A DNA stretch of 34,158 nucleotides from Bacteroidota bacterium (GTDB lineage: Bacteria > Bacteroidota > Bacteroidia > JABDFU01): positions 1 to 34,158 of the forward strand of contig JABDFG010000024.1 in the NCBI GenBank assembly GCA_013286655.1, read 5' to 3'. Of the stretch, positions 25,673 through 34,158 are shown in pieces. The translations under genes were made by a program, and so were the position numbers. The notes below the pieces were generated by a model. It searched no databases. It had not been told where the DNA came from and saw nothing but the letters and a program-made list of their open reading frames with translations. Within the stretch, counting starts at the first letter, position 1; every line of letters starts with the position of its first letter.

Positions 25673-26689
25673 TTACTTGTTAGCGCGTTCCAGTTTATCA
25701 ACACGTTCTACGAGAGCGGCTAAATTCCTGAAATGGATATACGACTTTCGATACCGGCTTACTTCAAAAGCAGGAGATCCCATAAAGCCTTCTCCTTTTT
25801 TGGTTATACTCTTCGATATACCCGACTGCGCTGCAAAAATAGTATTGTCCGCGATCTGCAAGTGCCCGACTAAACCGACCTGCCCGCTAAACATGCAGTT
25901 TTTACCAACCTTCGTGGAACCGGCAATGACACAATTGGCAGCGATGTAAGTGTTTTCTCCAATCTCTACATTGTGTGCAATGTGAATAAGGTTGTCAAAT
26001 TTTACCCCTTTTCGGAGAATCGTGGAACCTAATGTAGCCCGATCAATTGCACAATTAGCTCCAATTTCAACATTGTCTTCCAGGATAACATTTCCTATCT
26101 GGGGAATTTTTTTGTGATCATTTTGAGGTGCGAATCTGAAACCGTCGCTTCCAATCACTGCTCCCGAATGAATCATGCAATTCTTTCCCACTTTACAATC
26201 GGAATAAATTTTCGCACCTGAAAAGAGGATGGTATTGTCTCCAATCTCTACATTATCACCCACATAAACCTGGGGATATATTTTTACATTATGACCAATC
26301 ACTGCATTTTCACCGACAAAGCAGAAGGCTCCTGCATAGACATTGTCGCCAATTCTGGCGCTTTCTTCTATGCAAGCTTGTTTTGAAATTCCTGTTTTAT
26401 TAAGTTTAACCTGGTTATACATTTCGAGAAGTTTCGCAAATGCGGTTTCTGCACTTTCCACACGTACAAGAGTAGCACTAACGGGAGCGGTCAAAACGAA
26501 ATTTTTATTGATAATAACCAGGGAGGCCTTCGTTGTATAGAGATAAGCCGTATACAATGGATTTGCCAGGAAAGAGAGAGATCCGGCTTCTCCTTCTTCT
26601 ATTTTCGACAACTTATTGATAATAACAGCATCATTTCCTTCAATTTGTCCCTGAAGTAGGTCGGATATTTGCCTGGCAGTGAATTTCAT
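25673..26689 (-). CDS. lpxD: UDP-3-O-acylglucosamine N-acyltransferase LpxD
   Basis: Adds the second, N-linked acyl chain to UDP-3-O-acyl-glucosamine in lipid A synthesis, using acyl-ACP. The 338-residue protein has the N-terminal uridine-binding domain (LSFLANPLYTAYL around 38-50), a left-handed beta-helix of hexapeptide repeats from about 110 (e.g. IGDNVYAGAFCFVGENAVIG), and the catalytic histidine H239 in HIAHNVEIGEN, the same number as E. coli LpxD. The C-terminal helix (about 305-338) is present. Together with the Kdo8N operon in this window it points to LPS biogenesis. The start ATG at 26689 faces a 123-base divergent gap before the PKD protein genes, which probably holds promoters for both, although I see no clear TAnnTTTG there. 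Confidence 0.96.
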   Translation of the reverse strand: MKFTARQISDLLQGQIEGNDAVIINKLSKIEEGEAGSLSFLANPLYTAYLYTTKASLVIINKNFVLTAPVSATLVRVESAETAFAKLLEMYNQVKLNKTGISKQACIEESARIGDNVYAGAFCFVGENAVIGHNVKIYPQVYVGDNVEIGDNTILFSGAKIYSDCKVGKNCMIHSGAVIGSDGFRFAPQNDHKKIPQIGNVILEDNVEIGANCAIDRATLGSTILRKGVKFDNLIHIAHNVEIGENTYIAANCVIAGSTKVGKNCMFSGQVGLVGHLQIADNTIFAAQSGISKSITKKGEGFMGSPAFEVSRYRKSYIHFRNLAALVERVDKLERANK

Positions 26690-26812
26690 TTTCCTTATTT
26701 TATTTTCATGAATGTACTATTTATTATTCGTTGAATGTGCTATTCTGGCTTATTAAGATCGACTACAGGGGGATTATTTGGGATTTTGAACTATTTTCAT
26801 TATATTGTAGGG

Positions 26813-29755
26813 ATGAAAAAACCCATACGAGCATTTTTAACCGGATTGCGCGTTGAATTATTGGGTTTTGCTTTTTTAGCTTTTCAAAGTGGTTTTGCCC
26901 AGCTTACCTTTGATACATTAGCTACTGCTCAGCAAATGGCCCAAGCCATTGTAGGTGCAGGTTACAGTGTTTCCAATCCCAAATTAAATTGTCCTTTGGG
27001 AGCGAGTGCAACTTTTACCAATGTCAGTTCAAACATAGGACTTACGGGTGGTATACTATTAACTAATGGAGCTACCTATATTGCCAATGGTCCCAATAAG
27101 CCTTTTCCTACCGGACAGGATGACGGGGCTCCAGGCGATTTTGATCTTGACAGCATTATAAAAGCCACTTCAGCACCACCTACTCCGCCGAATACCTATC
27201 CGAATACCTATGATGCTTGTTCCCTTGAATTTGATCTCGTTCCTGCATGTGATACACTCCGAATAACCTATGTATTTGGTTCAATGGAGTATCCCACTTA
27301 TATTGACCGGGAATTCAATGACGTTCTTGCATTTTTCATTTCCGGCCCTGGCATTGCGGGTCTGCAAAACATAGCGCTGGTTCCGGGAACAACTCTCCCA
27401 GTAAATATTCATAATATCAACGGAGGATTCGCAGCGAATGCTCCTCCAATCCCTCCAACAAATCCTCAGTATTACGTGGACAATACAAATGGAAAAACAA
27501 TTCATTACACCGGATTCACGACGCCCTTGGTTGCAAAAGCCAAAGTTATTCCATGTGAACAATACCATCTGAAACTTGCCATAGCGGATGTTTCGGATGC
27601 GATCTTTGACTCAGGTGTATTCTTTCAAGCCAATTCCATTGACTGTTCTCCGATAGATTATAACGATTTAGCTTCCAATTTAGATGCCGTAAAAAACTGT
27701 TCCAATGGAAACTTTACTTTTTGTCGCACCGGAGATATTACGAAACCTTATACTGTAAAATACACAACCGGGGGAACGGCTGTTGGGGGTATTGATTATG
27801 TAGCACTTCCGGATAGTATTGTAATACCCGCGAACCAACAATGTGCTGCCACTACCCTTGTTCAGATCCCCAATAAAAATGTTACGGGAACAAAAACTGT
27901 CACTATTATTTATCAATATGGTTATTGTTCCAGATGGGATACGATTACGTTGAAAATTAATGATCCTTTACCGATCAAAGCGGGTCCGGACATTAGTCTC
28001 TGTTCGGGGGATTCTGTCGCAATGGGCAATTTACCTCTTCCCAATACTACTTATTCCTGGCAACCGGCAAATGGACTGAGTAATCCAACCCTTTCCAATC
28101 CAAAAATAAGTCTTTCCCGTAACGGAAATTCCGATACTGTTTTAACGTATGTGCTTATGGCCAATAATCCACAGATCAGCGCTTGCAATTTAAAGGACTC
28201 TTTATTTGTAACTGTTAAAGCCTTACCGAAAGCTCAGTTTGCTGCTAAACCCAGTTATTGTGCAGGTTCGGCCATTACCTTTACTGACAACTCATCTGCT
28301 CCAACAGGAAAGAATATTACGAACTGGAACTGGAATTTTGGGAACGGTTTGTTTAATACGCTGCAAAATCCTACGGTCAGTTACACAAGCGGGGGAACTT
28401 ATACCGTTGTGCTGAATGTAACAGACGATGAAGGGTGTAAAGGCGATACTTCTGTAAAAATTCAGCTCTGGCCATCACCGGTGGTTATTTTTTCTGCAGA
28501 CACTGCCTGTAGTGGAGATTCTGTCCGGTTCACCAATTTTTCGTCTGTTCAAAATGGAGCCATTGTACAATCCATCTGGAATTTTGGAGATGGCTCTCCT
28601 CTTTTCAGTGCTTTTTCCCCTGCTCACCTTTACCCGCTCTCCGCTTCTCTTTATACCGTCCAGCTGATTGTTACCTCCGATAAAAACTGTGTAAATACGA
28701 CTCAACAGATAACAAACGTATATCCAAAACCTACGGCTGCTTTTACCAGTTCACCTGTTTGTATTTATAACCCTGCCCTATTTGCCAATCAATCGAATGG
28801 AAATACTAATTTATGGGACTTTGGGGACGGGGCCAGGTCCACTGTCCGAAATCCCTCCCACTTATTTACTGTACCCGGAATCCAGCAGGTCCGCTTAATT
28901 ACGATGACTGATTATGGTTGCACAGATACACTTGTAAAAAAAGTGATTGTTTTCGACCAGCCTAAAGTTGATTTCACTTCGAATGATACTGCCGGTTGTC
29001 CTCCCCTGTGTGCCCAATTCATTCCCAAATCACTTACTGCAACCGATACGATCCAAACATGGGATTGGCTATTGAATACAGGAGATACCGGTGAGGGCGA
29101 TACGCTCCGGTACTGTTATCAGAACGGAGGAAGGTATTCTCCTTCACTTATTGCAACTTCTAATCATGGATGTAAGGATACACTTACCAAAAATTTCTAC
29201 ATTGATATTTATCCAAGACCCACTCCTGTTTTTTCGCTCAGCACGCATCAAATTTCCATCTACCAGTTAGCGGTAAGGGCTACCGATAATTCTGCCTCAG
29301 AGGCAATTAAATGGTGGTGGGATTTTGGAGATACGCAAACAGATAGTGTTTCAAAATCTGTAATACATACGTATAAAGATGTGAGTGATTATACCATTCA
29401 ATTAAAAGTAGAAAATAAATTTGGCTGCTTTGACAGCACTTCTCAACGTCTATCGGTGGAAACGGAATCGGATGTCTATATCCCCAATTCCTTCACTCCA
29501 AACAGGGACGGCTTAAATGAAGTATTCAGACCTTATAGTACGGGAATTTTTGAGAATGCCAGTTATGAAATGACGATCTATGACAGATGGGGTGCCTACA
29601 TTATGAAAACGACGGACATTAACAATGGCTGGGATGGGAATTCGGGAAGCGGTATCTGCCAGGAAGGCATTTATGTTTACCAGATTTTTTTTAACGATAA
29701 GTCAAGTGGTATGAATTTAGGAACGTTCCGGGGATTTGTGGCTTTACTTAAATGA
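26813..29755 (+). CDS. Type IX-secreted PKD-repeat protein with choice-of-anchor L domain and CHU_C tail
   Basis: Predicted surface or secreted protein of 980 residues. It has a signal peptide (LLGFAFLAFQSGFAQ) and then a choice-of-anchor L-type domain (about 31-235, with TGGILLTNG, SLEFDLVP, YVFGSMEYP and FFISGPGI). A Calx-beta-like stretch follows (about 300-385), then PKD repeats marked by WNFGNG, WNFGDG, WDFGDG and WWWDFGDT blocks. The end is a gliding-motility-associated C-terminal domain (about 886-980, IPNSFTPNRDGLNEVF and IYDRWG), the type IX sorting signal. The ATG at 26813 is chosen because the signal peptide starts there; an in-frame ATG at 26735 would put 26 unlikely residues before it. 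It overlaps the next gene by four bases. The ligand or adhesive role is unknown. Confidence 0.9.
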   Translation: MKKPIRAFLTGLRVELLGFAFLAFQSGFAQLTFDTLATAQQMAQAIVGAGYSVSNPKLNCPLGASATFTNVSSNIGLTGGILLTNGATYIANGPNKPFPTGQDDGAPGDFDLDSIIKATSAPPTPPNTYPNTYDACSLEFDLVPACDTLRITYVFGSMEYPTYIDREFNDVLAFFISGPGIAGLQNIALVPGTTLPVNIHNINGGFAANAPPIPPTNPQYYVDNTNGKTIHYTGFTTPLVAKAKVIPCEQYHLKLAIADVSDAIFDSGVFFQANSIDCSPIDYNDLASNLDAVKNCSNGNFTFCRTGDITKPYTVKYTTGGTAVGGIDYVALPDSIVIPANQQCAATTLVQIPNKNVTGTKTVTIIYQYGYCSRWDTITLKINDPLPIKAGPDISLCSGDSVAMGNLPLPNTTYSWQPANGLSNPTLSNPKISLSRNGNSDTVLTYVLMANNPQISACNLKDSLFVTVKALPKAQFAAKPSYCAGSAITFTDNSSAPTGKNITNWNWNFGNGLFNTLQNPTVSYTSGGTYTVVLNVTDDEGCKGDTSVKIQLWPSPVVIFSADTACSGDSVRFTNFSSVQNGAIVQSIWNFGDGSPLFSAFSPAHLYPLSASLYTVQLIVTSDKNCVNTTQQITNVYPKPTAAFTSSPVCIYNPALFANQSNGNTNLWDFGDGARSTVRNPSHLFTVPGIQQVRLITMTDYGCTDTLVKKVIVFDQPKVDFTSNDTAGCPPLCAQFIPKSLTATDTIQTWDWLLNTGDTGEGDTLRYCYQNGGRYSPSLIATSNHGCKDTLTKNFYIDIYPRPTPVFSLSTHQISIYQLAVRATDNSASEAIKWWWDFGDTQTDSVSKSVIHTYKDVSDYTIQLKVENKFGCFDSTSQRLSVETESDVYIPNSFTPNRDGLNEVFRPYSTGIFENASYEMTIYDRWGAYIMKTTDINNGWDGNSGSGICQEGIYVYQIFFNDKSSGMNLGTFRGFVALLK

Positions 29756-32622
29756 GTGTTATGCGAATAATCTTTATAAATAGCAGACTAGTACTTGTTG
29801 CAGGATACCTGTGCTTTTCTGTATTCACATTCGCTCAGGTTCAAAAACCTTCCAGTTGTGATAACCTGGATTTCAGTCATGGGGATTTTACGAACTGGAC
29901 GGGGCATACCTCCATCTATCCTGCTGGCGTTCCTGGCTGCGGTATTGATAATCCCACCCCACCTTATGCAAGCAGGGGCACTGGCGTTTTTGCCTATTAT
30001 TATAATACAGGCATTGTAAACGGACGTCAGACCATTATGTCTGCTCCGATCATGGATCCATTTACCTGTGATAATGTTTCCGAACTTCCTCCAAATGAAC
30101 CCTATTGTGCCCGGCTTGGAAATGGAGGATTTGGTTTTTGGGGAGATGGCGTTGAATACCAGCGTGACTACCTCTCTTATACTATATCTGTTACTGCTGC
30201 TACCTCTTTGCTTACCTACAAATATGCCGTTGTCTTGCAGGATCCTACACATGATCCCGCTTCTGGGGGACCGCACCCCCCTCCTCTGCGTCCCAGATTT
30301 ATAACATCGATCTTCAATTCTTCGGGCAGCCTGATTGATCCAACCTGTGGTTACCTGTATGTTTATGTTGATACCTTGGTGAATGGTTTTAGAAACTGTC
30401 CATATGCACAATGGCGAGCTGAAGGGGATAGCGCACATGCGGATGTCGAAACAGTCTACAGGGCCTGGACGACTGTGGGCGTTGACTTACGTTCTTATAT
30501 CGGACAAGATGTTACCCTCCAGTTTGAAACCTGGGATTGCGGAGTAGGAGGGCACTTTGGCTATGCCTACGTTTCGGCCCGCTGCGATTCTTTTTCCGTA
30601 CAAACACAAACCTGTAGTACGAATGGTTCTGTAGGCCTCACGGCTCCGGATGGATTCAGTTATAAATGGTTTCCTAGTGGGGAAACTACAAGAAGCATAA
30701 CCGTTTTTCATCCCAATCCCGGAGATTCTGTTTATGTCAATTTAACTACTGAAAACGGTTGTCAAACATCTGTCGGAACAAAAATATACCCGACGATTGC
30801 AAAAGCTAATTATAAGGTTAATCCTCTTGTTGTCTGCCTTAAAGATTCTTTTGCATTCAAAGATTCCTCTTTCAGTTATTATACCGGCAATAACAGTCAG
30901 ATACCCATTCTTAACTGGAACTGGAACTTCGGTGACGGAATGGTTTCTTCTATTCCTAATCCCAACCACACTTATTCAATTGCAGGTACTTATACCGTCA
31001 ACTTAACCATCGTTAACGCAAACGGCTGTACTGATTCCATACAAAAAGTGGTACAGGTACTCCCCACTCCTGTAGCTGATTTTTTAACAAGTGATGTATG
31101 TGCTAAAACCAGCGCTTCCTTTGTAGATCTTTCACAAATCAGCGGATCCCAGGTTATCAAAGACTGGACCTGGGTCTTTAAAGATAACAATGATACTTCT
31201 TTGCTCCAGAATACATCTCATGCCTATTATACACCCGGGACATACCGGGTCAATTTATTTGTTACAACAGATCATGGTTGCACAGACAGCATTTCGAAAA
31301 CTATAAAAATATGGCCTTCTCCACGGGCTGATTTTTCTACGACGGAGGTCTGCATCGGAGACACTACTTTCTTCAGTGATCAATCTTTAAAAAGTGACAA
31401 TGCAGATAATATTATGAGCTGGATCTGGGATTTTGGCGATAATTCTTCCTTCAGCAGTGATAGAAACCCTTCTCATCTTTATTTAAAAGACAGCACGTAT
31501 CAGGTCGAATTAATTGTGACCACTGCCAAGGGATGTATAGATGATACCACCATCAATGCCCTGGTTCATCCCAGGCCAACCGCCAGCTTTACTGCCAATC
31601 CTTTGTGCAAATCAAGTCCTGTAACATTTCAGGATCTTTCCACTCCTGCCGGTGCTATTGCTTCCTGGAATTGGAATTTCGGAGATATTCAAAACACTAC
31701 TTCCAATGTTCAGAATCCGACTCATTCCTATGATTCGTCTATGGTTTATTATCCTAAACTTGTTGTTGCTTCCGCTTATGGTTGTAAGGATAGCTTCCGA
31801 ATGCCGGTTGACATTCCTCCTTTACCAATTGTGAGTTTTAACGCTGACAGATACGATGGATGTAGTCCTTTGTGTGTTAATTTTATTGACCTGAGTTTTT
31901 CAGGGTCCGATTCAATTACCACCTGGAATTGGACCTTTGGCGATGGAGATTCTTCCGCCTTAAAAGGCCCTCCTCATTGTTATCCCAATCCAGGAGCTTA
32001 TTCCGTCTCTCTGTCTGTCGGGACTTCTAAATCCTGTAAGCAAAATCTTTCCTGGTCCGATATGATCCATGTTTACCCTCATCCCAAGGCAGACTTTATA
32101 GCGAATCCGTCTGAAACAAGTGAAACAACCCCTTTTATAAAATTTACAGATAAATCGGATAGTGCTGATTATTGGCGCTGGAGCTTTGGAGATAATACCC
32201 AGGGAGCTCTTGCAAAAGATACCAGCCATACCTACAGTCAATCCGGAACATATAAAGTCTGGTTATATGTCAGCAATCAATATGGATGCATTGATTCTAT
32301 TGCCCAGGAAATCGTTATCACACCAGAATGGAGTTTTTATGTCCCCGATGCATTTACTCCAAATGATGATGGAAAAAATGACGGATTTATTGCGGTTGGG
32401 GTAAACCTTCAGGATTTTGAAATGAGGGTTTTTGACCGCTGGGGTTCTCTAATTTATTATTGTTCTGATATTACTAAACCCTGGAATGGTATGGTAAATA
32501 ATGGAGCGGATGGGGATGGAAGTAAAATTGCCCAACAGGACGTCTATGTTTGGAAAATAACGTTCAAAGATGTATTTAATGCCCCTCATAGTTATATTGG
32601 GCATGTAACTTTACTCCGTTGA
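29752..32622 (+). CDS. Type IX-secreted PKD-repeat protein with N-terminal jelly-roll-like domain and CHU_C tail
   Basis: Predicted surface or secreted protein of 956 residues, partner of the preceding gene (ATGA overlap). A signal peptide (VLVAGYLCFSVFTFAQ) is followed by an N-terminal domain (about 30-285) with DFSHGDFTNWTGH, cysteine-rich loops and FETWDCGVGGHFGYAYVSA, resembling a carbohydrate- or MAM-like jelly roll. Six PKD-type repeats follow with WNWNFGDG, WTWVFKDN, WIWDFGDN, WNWNFGDI, WNWTFGDG and WRWSFGDN. The CHU_C type IX sorting domain occupies about 860-956 (VPDAFTPNDDGKNDGF, FDRWGSLI). It is similar in plan to its neighbour but differs at the N-terminus, suggesting duplication of the PKD/CHU_C backbone with different binding heads. 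An alternative ATG lies at 29761. Confidence 0.9.
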   Translation: MSVMRIIFINSRLVLVAGYLCFSVFTFAQVQKPSSCDNLDFSHGDFTNWTGHTSIYPAGVPGCGIDNPTPPYASRGTGVFAYYYNTGIVNGRQTIMSAPIMDPFTCDNVSELPPNEPYCARLGNGGFGFWGDGVEYQRDYLSYTISVTAATSLLTYKYAVVLQDPTHDPASGGPHPPPLRPRFITSIFNSSGSLIDPTCGYLYVYVDTLVNGFRNCPYAQWRAEGDSAHADVETVYRAWTTVGVDLRSYIGQDVTLQFETWDCGVGGHFGYAYVSARCDSFSVQTQTCSTNGSVGLTAPDGFSYKWFPSGETTRSITVFHPNPGDSVYVNLTTENGCQTSVGTKIYPTIAKANYKVNPLVVCLKDSFAFKDSSFSYYTGNNSQIPILNWNWNFGDGMVSSIPNPNHTYSIAGTYTVNLTIVNANGCTDSIQKVVQVLPTPVADFLTSDVCAKTSASFVDLSQISGSQVIKDWTWVFKDNNDTSLLQNTSHAYYTPGTYRVNLFVTTDHGCTDSISKTIKIWPSPRADFSTTEVCIGDTTFFSDQSLKSDNADNIMSWIWDFGDNSSFSSDRNPSHLYLKDSTYQVELIVTTAKGCIDDTTINALVHPRPTASFTANPLCKSSPVTFQDLSTPAGAIASWNWNFGDIQNTTSNVQNPTHSYDSSMVYYPKLVVASAYGCKDSFRMPVDIPPLPIVSFNADRYDGCSPLCVNFIDLSFSGSDSITTWNWTFGDGDSSALKGPPHCYPNPGAYSVSLSVGTSKSCKQNLSWSDMIHVYPHPKADFIANPSETSETTPFIKFTDKSDSADYWRWSFGDNTQGALAKDTSHTYSQSGTYKVWLYVSNQYGCIDSIAQEIVITPEWSFYVPDAFTPNDDGKNDGFIAVGVNLQDFEMRVFDRWGSLIYYCSDITKPWNGMVNNGADGDGSKIAQQDVYVWKITFKDVFNAPHSYIGHVTLLR

Positions 32623-33647
32623 AAAGCAACGATAATCTATTCCATTGTCTCTACAAATGGGGGTTGCAAATTTTCTTTCTTTCGTTCATTTTTTTCGCTT
32701 CCTGCTCTCCAAGACGTAGTTTCGAAAACAGCCAACATCCGCCGGCACCGGATTATTCGAATGAAAACAGCTGGATAGCTTTGCCCTGGAGAGCTGATTG
32801 GGGGGATTCCGTTCCTCCGGGCTGTGATCTAAAAGAAGATCAAAAGAATGCGAAAGTGGATGTCTTTTATATACATCCAACGGTATACTTAACCGGCAGA
32901 AACTGGAATGGGGACCTTACTGATAAATCACTGAATAATAGATGCGATCGTTGCGTAAAGTTTCAGGGAAGCGCATTCAATGCATGTGGACGAATATTCG
33001 CACCTCGTTACAGACAAGCAATTTTCAAATCCTTTTTTGATAGCATACAGGGACCGAAAGCAATTGCATTAGCATACGAAGATGTCAAAGCAGCTTTTCA
33101 GTATTATCTTGATCATTGGAATAAAGGCAGGCCTATTATACTAGTAGGTCATAGTCAGGGGGCAAGGCATACGGTAAGTTTACTTAAAGATTTTTTTGAC
33201 GGCAAGAAACTTCAGAAGCAGCTTGTTGCGGCTTACCCAATAGGTATGCCTATTTCAAAAACGGAATTCAAACACATACCGCTTGCCGATAGTGCCACAC
33301 AAACGAATTGCTTTATTACCTGGAACACATTTACCTGGGGAACAGCGTCCTCCATTAGAAATGGTATTTATAAAGGAAGCGCTTGTGTGAATCCATTAAC
33401 CTGGAAAACGGATGACACGTATGCCCCATCCGCTTTAAATATGGGTGGACTGCCCTTTTCTTATAAGAGGATTGACAAAGCTATCTGTGATGCTCAGATA
33501 CAGGATGGTTTGCTTTGGATACATTCTCCTAAAGCAAGAGGATATTTAAGGCTTAAAAATTATTACCACCTGGTTGATGTCAACTTATTTTACATGAATC
33601 TTCGAAAGAATGCGGCAGACAGAGCTGCTGCATTCTTGGTAAAATAA
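32619..33647 (+). CDS. DUF3089 alpha/beta-hydrolase-like lipoprotein
   Basis: Predicted membrane-anchored hydrolase of 342 residues. The N-terminus ends in a lipoprotein-type signal (FIFFASC, with C29 as lipidation site). The DUF3089 core has YIHPTVYLTGRNWNGDL, NACGRIFAPRYRQA, YEDVKAAFQYYL, and the nucleophile elbow VGHSQG with S179; a late YHLVDVN may supply the histidine. The start is a TTG at 32619 that overlaps the previous stop (TTGA), so it is probably translated by coupling to the PKD gene. Members of this family are uncharacterised; substrate unknown. No ATG candidate precedes the lipobox. Confidence 0.85.
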   Translation: MKSNDNLFHCLYKWGLQIFFLSFIFFASCSPRRSFENSQHPPAPDYSNENSWIALPWRADWGDSVPPGCDLKEDQKNAKVDVFYIHPTVYLTGRNWNGDLTDKSLNNRCDRCVKFQGSAFNACGRIFAPRYRQAIFKSFFDSIQGPKAIALAYEDVKAAFQYYLDHWNKGRPIILVGHSQGARHTVSLLKDFFDGKKLQKQLVAAYPIGMPISKTEFKHIPLADSATQTNCFITWNTFTWGTASSIRNGIYKGSACVNPLTWKTDDTYAPSALNMGGLPFSYKRIDKAICDAQIQDGLLWIHSPKARGYLRLKNYYHLVDVNLFYMNLRKNAADRAAAFLVK

Positions 33648-33715
33648 CAGAAATGCGCAAAAGGCACCTCCCGAATATTAAAACCGACATACCTGATCTT
33701 TGACAAACTTTAAAG

Positions 33716-34158
33716 TTAAAACAATGGACGATGATTTTCTTTTAAAACTTCAATAAAAGATTTTTTACTGAGCTTGCTTTCTATCCAGGAAATAAAATCA
33801 AAATAATAAAAGATTTTTTTTTCATTCGTTATTTTTGCCAATTTCATAATCTTGTCTTTAAGTTCAAGTAGTTTGTCATTGTATTTTTCGGGATCTTGAT
33901 ATTCAAACAATTTCACTCTGATATAATTTAAAAACATATTCTCTATTCCAAATAAGCGCTTTCTGTCTTTAAGAATATTAATGGTCGATTTTATTAAATA
34001 TTCAGAAACTTCTTTTCCTGCTTCATAATAAGTTACGATAAAAAGAATTTTAGCGTAACAATAGATGTCCTCTCTCATTAAGGATTCTTCCTTATTACGA
34101 TTTAATATCTTGTTTAAATAAAATAAAGTTTGTTTGTAATTTCCAAAAATGAAGTTTA
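33716..34158 (-). CDS. Helical, TPR-like protein fragment running off the window
   Basis: I do not recognise this protein. The frame stays open to the right edge: upstream of an internal ATG at 34078 it continues through FGNYKQTLFYLNKILN. The gene therefore starts beyond 34158 and only its C-terminal 147 or so residues are visible. The composition is Lys/Ile/Leu/Phe-rich, with amphipathic helices of about 34-residue spacing, typical of TPR-like repeats (TLFYLNKILN, KILFIVTYYEAGK). Codon use is more AT-rich than in neighbouring genes. It converges on the DUF3089 gene with a 68-base gap containing a 12-base palindrome (33706-33717) but no clear terminator. Confidence 0.6.
   Translation of the reverse strand, partial: NFIFGNYKQTLFYLNKILNRNKEESLMREDIYCYAKILFIVTYYEAGKEVSEYLIKSTINILKDRKRLFGIENMFLNYIRVKLFEYQDPEKYNDKLLELKDKIMKLAKITNEKKIFYYFDFISWIESKLSKKSFIEVLKENHRPLF

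Noticed and set aside
29788-30438. 216-codon open frame antisense to the second PKD gene
   Set aside because: The plus-strand frame has a signal peptide, intact domains and type IX tail; the antisense product shows no recognisable features.
33706-33717. AACTTTAAAGTT palindrome as a terminator
   Set aside because: It has no loop and only A/T-rich pairs, so it cannot form a stable terminator hairpin; no T-tract follows.

Overview
The window comes from a Bacteroidota chromosome, probably a Chitinophagales/Sphingobacteriales/Cytophagales-like lineage. The reasons are two giant PKD-repeat proteins ending in the gliding-motility-associated (CHU_C, type IX secretion) C-terminal domain, a tandem DUF1599 protein, a BT_3928-type MauE/DoxX protein, TAnnTTTG-type promoter elements, and an absence of clear Shine-Dalgarno sequences. 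I see no rRNA, tRNA, CRISPR array, IS element or phage gene. No intergenic gap exceeds about 125 bases.

Layout. (1) 1-516: the C-terminal part of a small coiled-coil/membrane protein whose 5' end is unresolved. (2) 530-3001 (-): lon protease. (3) 3115-8836 (+): the most interesting block, a six-gene operon reading kdnA, kdnB, kdsA, a transaldolase-like/CBS fusion, a kdsC-like HAD phosphatase and kdsB. It looks like a complete pathway for CMP-activated 8-amino-Kdo (Kdo8N). The position normally held by the arabinose-5-phosphate isomerase KdsD (SIS domain plus two CBS domains) is taken by a protein with the same type of CBS pair but a class I aldolase (FSA/transaldolase) catalytic domain. I propose that it supplies arabinose-5-phosphate by an aldol route, or otherwise replaces KdsD. 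(4) 8849-23998 (-): ten closely packed minus-strand genes. In transcription order they are DUF1599 protein, MauE/DoxX-like membrane protein, orphan DppB-type permease, tpiA, prmA, a large exported protein split by a probable frameshift, plsY, a 1751-residue TPR/PD40/coiled-coil/SPOR-like envelope protein, and clpS. (5) 24008-25669 (+): folP and the diadenylate cyclase cdaA. (6) 25673-26689 (-): lpxD. (7) 26813-33647 (+): two type IX-secreted PKD proteins and a DUF3089 lipoprotein hydrolase, all with overlapping start and stop codons. (8) 33716-34158 (-): the 3' part of an unidentified helical-repeat protein that continues past the window.

How the genes work together: the Kdo8N operon and lpxD serve LPS/lipid A biosynthesis, plsY serves phospholipid synthesis, and the SPOR-like protein and large exported protein are probably envelope factors. 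Lon and ClpS belong to protein quality control. All family assignments come from reading the translated sequence against remembered family motifs; no database search was run.
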